DNA of 64,000 nucleotides, from assembly GCA_964352475.1 (NCBI GenBank), contig CAYGSL010000009.1, forward strand, positions 40,891 to 104,890, given 5' to 3'. Positions within the stretch are counted from its first letter, which is position 1. Every line of letters begins with the position of its first letter. The position numbers and the translations under genes were made by a program. The stretch is from JAUIET01 sp964352475. GTDB taxonomy: Bacteria; Pseudomonadota; Gammaproteobacteria; Pseudomonadales; JAUIET01. Below are positions 1 through 6,722 of the stretch, piece after piece. The notes beneath the pieces were generated by a model that was not told the DNA's origin, made no database searches, and saw only the letters and a program-made list of their open reading frames with translations.

Positions 1-1
1 C

Positions 2-169
2 CACCCCCTGCATGCAGGCCATCTGATTAAAGTAGAAAACCCCAGCTTCACTGCTGTTGCCAGAGTGGCGCATTGCGTTGGTGACGACAGCGGGTTTTTA
101 CTGGGCGCTCAATTCCTAAGCCTGCGATTTATGTCGCGAAGCGGCACGTTTGTGCAAACCTCGGCCTGA
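2..169 (+). CDS. C-terminal fragment of a PilZ-like domain protein (cut by window edge)
   Basis: An open frame enters from the left edge and stops at a TGA at 167-169, giving about 55 residues. The fragment has the feel of the end of a PilZ domain: an alternating polar/hydrophobic strand (KVENPSFTAVARVAHC) followed by the strand GFLLGAQFL, which resembles the closing beta-strand of c-di-GMP-binding PilZ domains. The c-di-GMP-binding RxxxR and D/NxSxxG motifs would lie upstream, outside the window. If right, the protein would be a c-di-GMP effector. The fragment is short, so the family call is tentative. Confidence 0.5.
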   Translation, partial: HPLHAGHLIKVENPSFTAVARVAHCVGDDSGFLLGAQFLSLRFMSRSGTFVQTSA

Positions 170-190
170 ATACCTGTGCCGCTATGCAGC

Positions 191-475
191 CTATGCCTGC
201 TTTCGCAGTACCAGATAGGTCAAAGGTGCAATTGAGCCCAGAAAACAGGTAGCAATTAAATAAGGCCACGGATTGCTGCCATTCTTTTTAGCATCTCGAT
301 ACATCCAGATCATAATCAAAATCATGCCAATAACCAGGTCGGTAAACACTTGCCATCCGGCAGAGCTGTGAACGTGGTATTCAAATATTCCGACATAGCC
401 CACATCCATAATCGTGTAAGCAGTTAGCGCTAGAAAAGGTATAAGCAGTGTCAGTGCGATTGGTTTCATGTTCAT
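191..475 (-). CDS. Small DUF2834-like integral membrane protein
   Basis: A 94-residue membrane protein. The start is placed at the ATG at 475, not at the longer frame reaching 571, because AGGAG (484-488) sits 8 bases upstream of it. Three hydrophobic segments are visible, near residues 5-25, 42-58 and 69-88, with a polar loop carrying YRDAKKNGSNPW between the last two. A D-W-W pattern around the second segment and a GSIAPLTYLVLR ending recall DUF2834 proteins, whose role is unknown. It is divergently oriented to the XRE regulator at 605, with about 130 bases between them, so the regulator may control it. Confidence 0.6.
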   Translation of the reverse strand: MNMKPIALTLLIPFLALTAYTIMDVGYVGIFEYHVHSSAGWQVFTDLVIGMILIMIWMYRDAKKNGSNPWPYLIATCFLGSIAPLTYLVLRKQA

Positions 476-604
476 AGTCTTTGCTCCTACAGTTGAATTC
501 CCAGTGTGGCTATTTAACTGAATAGCATCAATTACCTCCCAGGTTATTGAACCGGGTACACTTTGCGACAAGAATTAAGCTTATTATTATCCGGAGAGTG
601 GTGT

Positions 605-1426
605 ATGACGGGGCAGCTAGCAGGGCAGGAGTTTCCTTCACACTGTCGTCAGTGGCGACAATACCGAAAATTGTCACAGCTGGAGCTGGCAATGGAAGCC
701 AATGTCTCCCAGCGCCACATTAGCTGGCTTGAGACCGGGCGCAGCAAGCCCAGTCGGGAAATGGTCATTCGCCTGTCTGAGGCCCTGGATATTCCGCTTC
801 GTGAACGCAACAACTTGCTGCGCGCTGCGGGTTTTGCTGCCGTGTATTCAGAACGCAGTTTGCAAGAGCCGGATATGGCGCCCGTTCTCGATGCATTGAA
901 CAGAGTGCTTGAACATCACAACCCTCTGCCGGCGGTTGTAATCGACAGATTCTGGAATGTGGTAATGATGAATACCGCAGGAGAACTACTGTTCAGCATG
1001 GCAGAACCAGGTGAGACCTATATAAGTGATATGGGAGAACAATATCGGCATAATCTAGCCGCATTAACCTTACACCCTGACGGTTTCCGACAATTTATCA
1101 CCAATTGGGACCAGGCCGCGCCAACTCTTGTGCGCCGCTTAAAGCGCGAAGCTGTGGAAAACCGCGATCAGGAATACGCCAAGCTGTTGACGAAATTGAG
1201 TGAGCTAGCAGGCCCATTGGAGACTACCGAGCTTCCTGATGAGCAATTGTTACCCGTTTTACCTTTAGAGCTACAGCGAGATGATTTGAGATTAAGCCTT
1301 TTTTCAGTCATCTCAACCTTCGGCACTGCACAAGATATAACAGCTGATGAGCTACGAGTTGAAGCTTTCTATCCTGGCGACAGCGACACAGACGATTTTT
1401 TCCGCAGTATGCAGAGCCCTCATTAA
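605..1426 (+). CDS. XRE-family transcriptional regulator with MmyB-like ligand-binding domain
   Basis: 273 residues. The ATG at 605 has GGAG 8 bases upstream and is preferred over a TTG at 563. An N-terminal helix-turn-helix (about residues 10-70) carries the XRE signatures RKLSQLELA, VSQRHISWLETGRS and KPSREMVIRLSEAL. The remainder (about 90-260) resembles the MmyB-like PAS-related ligand-binding domain, with the recognisable stretch PAVVIDRFWNVVMMN and a later FITNWD segment. Relatives of this architecture are DNA-binding regulators, some of which bind fatty-acid-like ligands. It is divergent from the small membrane protein at 191-475, which is a natural candidate target. The fold assignment is firm; ligand and target are inference. 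Confidence 0.86.
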   Translation: MTGQLAGQEFPSHCRQWRQYRKLSQLELAMEANVSQRHISWLETGRSKPSREMVIRLSEALDIPLRERNNLLRAAGFAAVYSERSLQEPDMAPVLDALNRVLEHHNPLPAVVIDRFWNVVMMNTAGELLFSMAEPGETYISDMGEQYRHNLAALTLHPDGFRQFITNWDQAAPTLVRRLKREAVENRDQEYAKLLTKLSELAGPLETTELPDEQLLPVLPLELQRDDLRLSLFSVISTFGTAQDITADELRVEAFYPGDSDTDDFFRSMQSPH

Positions 1427-1519
1427 CGGCGCGCTTGCGCAGTAATGCCGAACTCTGTGCTCAAAACCCCTTGGCGCTTACCATATACTTGAACGCTGTG
1501 AACAGCGGAGACTGCGCTC

Positions 1520-2005
1520 ATGAGATTAGTTAGATTGTTTTTTATTGTTTGCCTGGTGGCGGTGCAAGCGCAGGCTCAGGCAACCGAAAATCGAGTGTTC
1601 AAAATAGACATGGGGCCAGGCTGGGCCGAAATGACGGCTGGTCAGGACGACCAGAAGTACTATTACAGCTATGGAAATCGCGAAGACAAAGCATTCGTGT
1701 TGTTCCATATTGGCAAAGACAAAGACAAGAACTATACCGACCAGCTAAGTGCAGAGCTGATTGGTGAAGCTACCCGGGAAGTAAAAGCCCGCGGCGGCAA
1801 TATTCAGGAATCGGCACGGTATAAGCGCAAAGGCTGTACTGTGGACTATCTGGCCTATTTCAAGCCGGAGAAAGAAGGCACTAATGTTGATTTCTATATG
1901 TATTGCAGTGGCAAGCTGATTACCGCGAACTACGCGTTGCAAGGCATGGATGAGGTTAACATTGCGCTGGCCAAGGACATCCATAAGAGCTTCAAGCTGA
2001 AATAA
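1520..2005 (+). CDS. Exported protein of unknown function
   Basis: 161 residues with a clear N-terminal signal peptide (MRLVRL, then a hydrophobic core, then QAQAQA before TENRV), so the mature protein should be periplasmic. No cysteine lies at the cleavage point, so it is not a lipoprotein. The ATG has GGAG 9 bases upstream. The mature part is charged, with aromatic YYYSYG and FYMYC segments and two cysteines (in KGCTVDY and MYCSG) that could pair. I do not recognise a family. It ends 15 bases before the patatin gene, suggesting co-transcription. Confidence 0.72.
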   Translation: MRLVRLFFIVCLVAVQAQAQATENRVFKIDMGPGWAEMTAGQDDQKYYYSYGNREDKAFVLFHIGKDKDKNYTDQLSAELIGEATREVKARGGNIQESARYKRKGCTVDYLAYFKPEKEGTNVDFYMYCSGKLITANYALQGMDEVNIALAKDIHKSFKLK

Positions 2006-2020
2006 GAGCGAAGAAGGCGC

Positions 2021-3151
2021 GTGAAAACAGGCCTGGTATTGTCGGGCGGTGGTGCGCGCGGCGCTTATCAAGTAGGTGTGCTGAAAGCGATAGGCGACCT
2101 GCGTCCCAAGAACGCGCACAATCCTTTTTCCATTATTAGCGGCACTTCCTCGGGTGCAATAAACGCGGTTGCATTGGCGTCGTCAGCGAATAATTTTCGT
2201 TTGGCCGTCAAAAAAGTAGAGCGCTTGTGGAACAGCCTGCATGTAGACTTAATCTACAAGGCGCAGCGCCGGGATGTGGCCTACAGTGTAGCCCGCTTAC
2301 TCGGCTCTTTGTTTAACGATGGTGTGGGTAAAACCCGCCCGGTGGCTTTGCTGGACAATGAGCCACTGCGCCAATTGCTGCACAGGCGCGTTAAATTTGG
2401 CAATATTCAGCGGCGTATTGATGCGGGTTATCTTGACGCGGTTGCGGTCACCGCAACCGGCTATCACTCTGGCGAATGCGTTACCTTTTTTGAAGGCAAA
2501 CCAGAGATGGAAAAGTGGCGCAGGCTGCGCCATGTTGGTGTGCCGGCTGACTTGACGGTAAGCCATCTTCTGGCTTCCAGCGCGATACCGGCCATATTTC
2601 CAGCGGAAAGACTCAGCCGTGAGTATTTCGGCGATGGCGCCCTACGCCAGCTCACACCGCTGAACCCGGCATTGCGCCTGGGTGCAAATCGGCTGCTGGT
2701 AATAGGGGTCAGCGGCAACGCCAGGGTTCCGATTCGCCATGACGAAGAGAAACATTCACCGTCGCTGGCACAAATGATAGGCCACGTATTCAAGAGCGCG
2801 TTTATAGACAGCATGGACGCTGATCTTGAGCACCTGATGAGGATCAATAACCTTTTGGGCATGATCCAGTTGGAAAATCCGTATGCGGAAACTGACGGAC
2901 TACGAACTGTCGATCTGCTGGCCATCAACCCGTCCATAGAATTTGACGAACTGGCCGCCAAACACGTGCCCGACTTACCACCTGCAATGCGTACCCTGAT
3001 GGGAATAATCGGCGCCACCGGCAAAGGCGGAGGCGCCAGCCTGGCCAGTTACCTGCTGTTTGAAAGTGAATTCTGCAAAGAATTGATCCAGCATGGATAC
3101 GAAGACACCATGGAACTTGAAAACGAAATTCGCTTATTTTTCGACGAGTAG
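2021..3151 (+). CDS. Patatin-like phospholipase
   Basis: 376 residues, GTG start just after an AAGG-like site. The patatin hydrolase domain covers the N-terminal 210 or so residues: oxyanion loop GGGARGAYQVG at residues 8-18, nucleophile elbow GTSSGA near 46 (GxSxG serine), and catalytic aspartate in the DGALRQ motif near 206. This is the complete Ser-Asp dyad of bacterial acyl-hydrolases acting on membrane lipids. No signal peptide is evident, so it is probably cytoplasmic or membrane-associated from inside. The C-terminal 150 residues are helical and typical of the longer bacterial patatins. The substrate cannot be read from the sequence. Confidence 0.9.
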   Translation: MKTGLVLSGGGARGAYQVGVLKAIGDLRPKNAHNPFSIISGTSSGAINAVALASSANNFRLAVKKVERLWNSLHVDLIYKAQRRDVAYSVARLLGSLFNDGVGKTRPVALLDNEPLRQLLHRRVKFGNIQRRIDAGYLDAVAVTATGYHSGECVTFFEGKPEMEKWRRLRHVGVPADLTVSHLLASSAIPAIFPAERLSREYFGDGALRQLTPLNPALRLGANRLLVIGVSGNARVPIRHDEEKHSPSLAQMIGHVFKSAFIDSMDADLEHLMRINNLLGMIQLENPYAETDGLRTVDLLAINPSIEFDELAAKHVPDLPPAMRTLMGIIGATGKGGGASLASYLLFESEFCKELIQHGYEDTMELENEIRLFFDE

Positions 3152-3178
3152 AAATCGTGTATAGTGCGTTGCCTCTAA

Positions 3179-3229
3179 GCGCCCTCAGCTCAGCTCACTA
3201 TAAAGAGAGAGTACCTGGCTTCGAACCAG
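3179..3229 (+). pseudogene. Truncated duplicate of the tRNA-Arg(UCG) gene
   Basis: Bases 3179-3195 match the first 17 bases of the intact tRNA at 3261 except for one T-to-C change. Bases 3209-3229 match tRNA bases 3283-3303 exactly, including the anticodon stem and the CTTCGAA loop. Between them the D-loop is enlarged. No T-arm or 3' acceptor strand follows; instead there is CGGCGCGCGA. It is therefore a 5'-half tRNA copy that cannot fold into a complete tRNA. The offset to the intact gene is 82 bases. A TATAGT box at 3160-3165 followed by a GC-rich stretch could be the original promoter of the locus. Confidence 0.65.
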
Positions 3230-3245
3230 ACGGCGCGCGATGCGG

Positions 3246-3251
3246 TACAAT
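3246..3251 (+). promoter_or_regulatory. Possible -10 box for tRNA-Arg
   Basis: TACAAT lies 9 bases before the mature 5' end of the tRNA. No convincing -35 hexamer is found 16-18 bases upstream, where the truncated tRNA copy sits. An alternative -10, TATAGT at 3160-3165, would give a transcript covering both the truncated copy and the real tRNA. Confidence 0.3.
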
Positions 3252-3260
3252 CATTTTTCA

Positions 3261-3337
3261 GCGCCCTTAGCTCAGCTGGATAGAGTACCTGGCTTCGAAC
3301 CAGGTGGTCGGGAGTTCGAATCTCTCAGGGCGCGCCA
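3261..3337 (+). tRNA. tRNA-Arg (anticodon UCG), CCA encoded
   Basis: A 77-nt cloverleaf with acceptor strands 3261-3267 and 3327-3333 fully paired, D-arm at 3270-3286, and anticodon stem CCTGG/CCAGG (3288-3292, 3300-3304) around loop CTTCGAA. Loop positions 34-36 give anticodon TCG, which reads CGA. The T-arm is 3310-3326 with loop TTCGAAT. Discriminator G (3334) is followed by an encoded CCA. An intrinsic terminator begins 8 bases downstream, so this is the last tRNA of its transcript. Confidence 0.94.
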
Positions 3338-3344
3338 CCTATAT

Positions 3345-3370
3345 AAAAGGTCCCGAATGGGGCCTTTTTT
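3345..3370 (+). terminator. Rho-independent terminator after tRNA-Arg
   Basis: A 10-bp stem (3345-3354 with 3359-3368, including one G-T pair) closes a GAAT loop and runs directly into a six-T tract (3365-3370). Confidence 0.9.
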
Positions 3371-3469
3371 ATGTGTGCTGGGTCCTTGGGTTATGAAGAG
3401 AAATCCTTCGACTTGTGCTTCCCGTTATACAGTGACATCATTGCCGGCGAACGAGTAACGGAAGAGCTT

Positions 3470-4543
3470 GTGACAGATACAGCGGATGTCATTGAAGAAG
3501 AGCGACTTGAGGCACTGCGAAGCCTCAAAGTGTTGGACACGGAATCCAACCCGGCAGTAGATGCAGTAGTTGTTGCAGCTGCAAAACTGCTGGATGTGCC
3601 AATCGCACTGGTCTCTCTGGTTGACAAAAATCGACAATGGTTCAAGGCAAACTATGGTCTTGAAGAGGTGACTGAAACCGAGCGGTCGGTTGCTTTTTGC
3701 GATCATGCCATTCGAGATCATGGCGTATTTTGCGTTGAGAATGCTGCGATTGATCCGGATTTCCGTGACAATCCCATGGTGACCGGTTCACCGGATGTGC
3801 GCTTTTATGCAGGTGCACCCTTACGGCTTCCCAGTGGGCACCAGGTGGGAACCCTCTGTGTTATAGATCAGAAACCCAGGCGAATGGATAAAGAGCAGCT
3901 CAATGCTCTGGGTCGCCTGAGTGACGTAGTTGTAGACTTGTTGATAAAAGAGCGTTCGAATACCTCCGAGATCAACGAAGAAACCAGCAAGCGTATCGAA
4001 ATCGTTGATAAAGCACTTGATACCCTGGTGGAATTTGGTGGCGCGGAATTCTCAGTGCGAAAAGTAGCTCTGGCTCTTGAGATTACACCCGGTCATTTGC
4101 AGCACTACTTCAAAACCCGCGGCGATCTTTTTTACGCCATGCTGGACCGCCTGGAAGAGCGTTTGCGGCGCCATTATCAACAGCATATCGCAAGAGTTAG
4201 AAACCCGGTGGACAGGTTGGTGTTGTGCGCTGAGTATATATTGAGCGACGACGGCGAAAACAAAAATTTGCCCTTGCTTCGCGAATTTTGGGCAATTTCA
4301 AACAAGGACAGCGCGCTTGCCGAATCTTTGGCAGGCTATTATAAAGATGTGCGTTTGTTTGCGGCGAGGGCGTTGCTAGAGGCTAACCCAGACCTGCAAC
4401 GCGATCAGGCCCGACTGCGTGCCAGTGCAGGAGTGGCCCTGCTAACCGGAGCTTTTATTTATAACAAGCCCTGGGGAACTCAGTCTGAGGTCGATGGTTT
4501 GAAAGAATACATTACCCAACACATTGCGGGTCTACCGTTTTAG
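3470..4543 (+). CDS. GAF-TetR fusion regulator
   Basis: About 357 residues from a GTG at 3470 with GGAAG 5 bases upstream. The open frame extends back to 3371, but that part overlaps the tRNA terminator and has no domain. Residues about 15-160 form a GAF domain with SLVDKNRQWFK, an FCDHAI motif and GTLCVID. Residues about 172-220 form a TetR-type helix-turn-helix (EFSVRKVALALEITPGHLQHYFKTRGDLF), followed by a helical TetR C-terminal domain. TetR proteins normally sense ligands with the C-terminal domain, so an added N-terminal GAF is unusual and suggests two inputs. The gene ends by overlapping the convergent GNAT gene by 4 bases. The target is unknown; the MlaC/MlaA/RND operon on the opposite strand is nearby but not obviously linked. 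Confidence 0.85.
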   Translation: MTDTADVIEEERLEALRSLKVLDTESNPAVDAVVVAAAKLLDVPIALVSLVDKNRQWFKANYGLEEVTETERSVAFCDHAIRDHGVFCVENAAIDPDFRDNPMVTGSPDVRFYAGAPLRLPSGHQVGTLCVIDQKPRRMDKEQLNALGRLSDVVVDLLIKERSNTSEINEETSKRIEIVDKALDTLVEFGGAEFSVRKVALALEITPGHLQHYFKTRGDLFYAMLDRLEERLRRHYQQHIARVRNPVDRLVLCAEYILSDDGENKNLPLLREFWAISNKDSALAESLAGYYKDVRLFAARALLEANPDLQRDQARLRASAGVALLTGAFIYNKPWGTQSEVDGLKEYITQHIAGLPF

Positions 4544-5004
4544 CTTAGTAGGCTGTAGTTAAAGCCAACGAAAGGCTCCACTTCGCTGGGGTTTAAAGAT
4601 TCGTATAGAGCTCTTGCCGCTCTATTGTCGGTTTCTGTGCCCAACCACAGTTCTGTGCAATCATTTTCTCTGGCCAGGCGCAATAAGTAGTGCATCATAG
4701 CGGCACCTACACCAAGGCGGCGGAAATTCGCTGTCACGTCCAATTCGTCTACGTATAACCAGCGGCTATTGGCATAGGCCTTATCCAGAATTGCTGCCGC
4801 CGCCATCCCTGCAAATTCGCCATTCACTTTGGCGCTGAGAAATATATGCCCAGACTGCTGCAGGTATGTCTCCAGGCCTTGAGCCGTGTATTCGCCATCG
4901 CTAATCTCGTTATCAGGGGTCCAACTGGCGGAATTGATCTGAGCCACTAGGCTTGCCAGGTCGCTGTTGATAGAAACGAGATCAATGCTTATTGCGGTTG
5001 TCAT
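4540..5004 (-). CDS. GNAT-family N-acetyltransferase
   Basis: 154 residues. The start at 5004 has a full AAGGAGG site (5013-5019) 8 bases away. The acetyl-CoA-binding core is visible as LYVDELDVTANFRRLGVGAAMMHYLLRLA (in part), containing the RRLGVGAAMM form of the Q/RxxGxG/A pyrophosphate loop, followed by the strand TELWLGTETDN and ARALYES. The substrate is unknown. It is the last gene of a minus-strand run and follows yaiI by 26 bases. It overlaps the end of the convergent GAF-TetR gene by 4 bases. Confidence 0.85.
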   Translation of the reverse strand: MTTAISIDLVSINSDLASLVAQINSASWTPDNEISDGEYTAQGLETYLQQSGHIFLSAKVNGEFAGMAAAAILDKAYANSRWLYVDELDVTANFRRLGVGAAMMHYLLRLARENDCTELWLGTETDNRAARALYESLNPSEVEPFVGFNYSLLS

Positions 5005-5030
5005 TCTGGCGGCCTCCTTTCGAGTTTAAT

Positions 5031-5480
5031 TCAACGTTGTGCGCGGGTAATTATGCGGTCCAGGTGGTTGGCGAAATCTTGCTTGTTGGTTTGATTGATA
5101 GGCGGAGGTCCACCGCTATTGATACCGCTTGCCCGCAAGGTTTCATTGAAATCACGCATATTGAGTCGCTGGCGGATATTCTCTTCAGTGTGCAAGCTGC
5201 CACGCGGGCTTAGTGCCAGCCCACCTTTTTCCATCACTTCTGCGGCCAGCGGTATATCACTGGTGATAACAAGGTCACCCGACTCCAGCAAACGTACAAT
5301 TTCGTTATCTGCCGCATCAAATCCGGATGCCACCTGCATGCTGCGGATAAACCTTGAAGGTGGCGTGCGAACATGATGATTGGCAACCAGAATTGTCTCT
5401 ACCTCACGCTTGTTTGCCGCGCGAAACAGAATCTCCTTGATCACTACCGGACAGGCGTCGCCGTCTATCCACACCTTCAT
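5031..5480 (-). CDS. yaiI: YaiI/YqxD family (UPF0178) protein
   Basis: 149 residues, the usual length for this widespread family (DUF188). The N-terminus MKVWIDGDACP carries the conserved DxDxCP, and the middle has LVITSDIPLAAEVMEKG and the family's GGPPP segment, both diagnostic. The fold is PIN/NYN-nuclease-like, with conserved aspartates that would bind metal, but the physiological role is not established. Its start overlaps the stop of the DUF1214 gene (TAATG), so it is translationally coupled to it. Confidence 0.9.
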   Translation of the reverse strand: MKVWIDGDACPVVIKEILFRAANKREVETILVANHHVRTPPSRFIRSMQVASGFDAADNEIVRLLESGDLVITSDIPLAAEVMEKGGLALSPRGSLHTEENIRQRLNMRDFNETLRASGINSGGPPPINQTNKQDFANHLDRIITRAQR

Positions 5481-6694
5481 TAATGATCCGCCTGTAGCAG
5501 TGTATCGAAATTGACCTTGCGTACTGTGGGCATGGGCACGCTTTCAGATTTTGCGTCCAGCCACCTAAGTGTCATAAAGCCGAAGTTATGTTTGCTGGTA
5601 TCCAGCCAATTAGGATGGCCGGGATCGTTATGCGCCACTACAAATTCTACCGAGCCGTCGGCATTAAATTCAACTTCCTTCATGGTGCGTGATATTGGCC
5701 GGTGTAAATAGTCAGGTAACTCATGCCAGCGAGACTCAAGAGCAAGATTCCAGTAGCGTGTTTGAGGTGGCATTACTTCTATTATCAGCGCCTCATGATC
5801 GTCCAGCTGATAGCTTCCCAGCATATATAAGTTGTCGGTACCGGCAATATCATCACCGAAATTCTCTGAGGTAGCCCTAATAAAACTGTTAGTTTGCTCC
5901 ATCAGCTCGGGCAAGATGTATCTGTGCAAGGTAGACAATTTCAATATCGCAAAACTGGCGCCTTCTATCAGCCCGGCAATCTCTTCATCAGATGGAGGTA
6001 CATATTCAGCTTGCTGGCCAAGTACTCGAATGTTGAGTTGCGGTAGCACTTCAGTTGCTCTGTCGGCGATATACTGACGCACCAAAATTCCTGAGGCATC
6101 GCGTGGAATCTGTATCCAGTCGCCATCCCGGTCCGGTTTTTCTTTGGCAAGAATTAAAGTGAAATTGCCGTTTTCGTCTTTGCTCAGCATTTTGTCGCTG
6201 ATGTAGTCAACGTTTCGTCTCGGGTTTTTACCTTGGCCCGCGTTGATTGTGAACCCCAGGTAAGCAACGCTGCCAACGTTTCCGGTAATGATGTAGTCAT
6301 ATTGACCGTCTATCCAGACATGCTCATATTCGGCATCCGGGTTGTCGCCGCCCAGCTTGCGTTTAAGAGTGTCCATGCGTTGGAAATGCGGTAGCTTTGG
6401 GTTGCCGTCGCCGGCGAGTTCGCTGGCTTGTGCGACCAGACGCAACACCCAACGCATACCCTCAACCGCTTCTTGCTCGGTGCGGGCATCTTGCAGCACC
6501 AGTTGGCGGGTGCTGGCAATCATTGCCTCAAGATCCATCAGCGCCTGGTGTGATTTCAATGTGCTGTAGTCAGCCGTTGCATCGTTGCCAAAACTGCCCA
6601 ATGTTGCAAACAGAGCAGCACCTCGTGGTAGCTGTTGTCCTATCACAACACCAGCAATCAGCAGCAGTAAAGCAATCGCCAGTTTTTTAAGCAT
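5480..6694 (-). CDS. DUF1214-domain exported/membrane-anchored protein
   Basis: 404 residues from the ATG at 6694, which follows a purine-rich AGGGGGA site. An upstream extension to 6805 would overlap the preceding gene and has no signal. Residues 1-20 are a signal peptide or anchor (MLKKLAIALLLLIAGVVIG). A domain around residues 125-230 with YDYIITGNVGSVAYLGFTIN, then NFTLILAKEK and SGILVRQY, matches the beta-rich DUF1214 pattern. The C-terminal half contains ESRWHELPDYLHRPIS and the histidine-rich AHNDPGHPNWLDT. Biochemical function is unknown. It lies between the LTA-synthase-like gene (28 bases upstream) and yaiI (overlapping), so it is probably part of the envelope operon. Confidence 0.72.
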   Translation of the reverse strand: MLKKLAIALLLLIAGVVIGQQLPRGAALFATLGSFGNDATADYSTLKSHQALMDLEAMIASTRQLVLQDARTEQEAVEGMRWVLRLVAQASELAGDGNPKLPHFQRMDTLKRKLGGDNPDAEYEHVWIDGQYDYIITGNVGSVAYLGFTINAGQGKNPRRNVDYISDKMLSKDENGNFTLILAKEKPDRDGDWIQIPRDASGILVRQYIADRATEVLPQLNIRVLGQQAEYVPPSDEEIAGLIEGASFAILKLSTLHRYILPELMEQTNSFIRATSENFGDDIAGTDNLYMLGSYQLDDHEALIIEVMPPQTRYWNLALESRWHELPDYLHRPISRTMKEVEFNADGSVEFVVAHNDPGHPNWLDTSKHNFGFMTLRWLDAKSESVPMPTVRKVNFDTLLQADH

Positions 6695-6722
6695 ATGCGC
6701 TGTCCCCCTGATAGCGTGCGGA

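Noticed and set aside
3371..3469. N-terminal extension of the GAF-TetR frame back to the terminator
   Set aside because: The 33 extra codons overlap the tRNA terminator region and show no domain; a GTG at 3470 with a purine-rich site is preferred.
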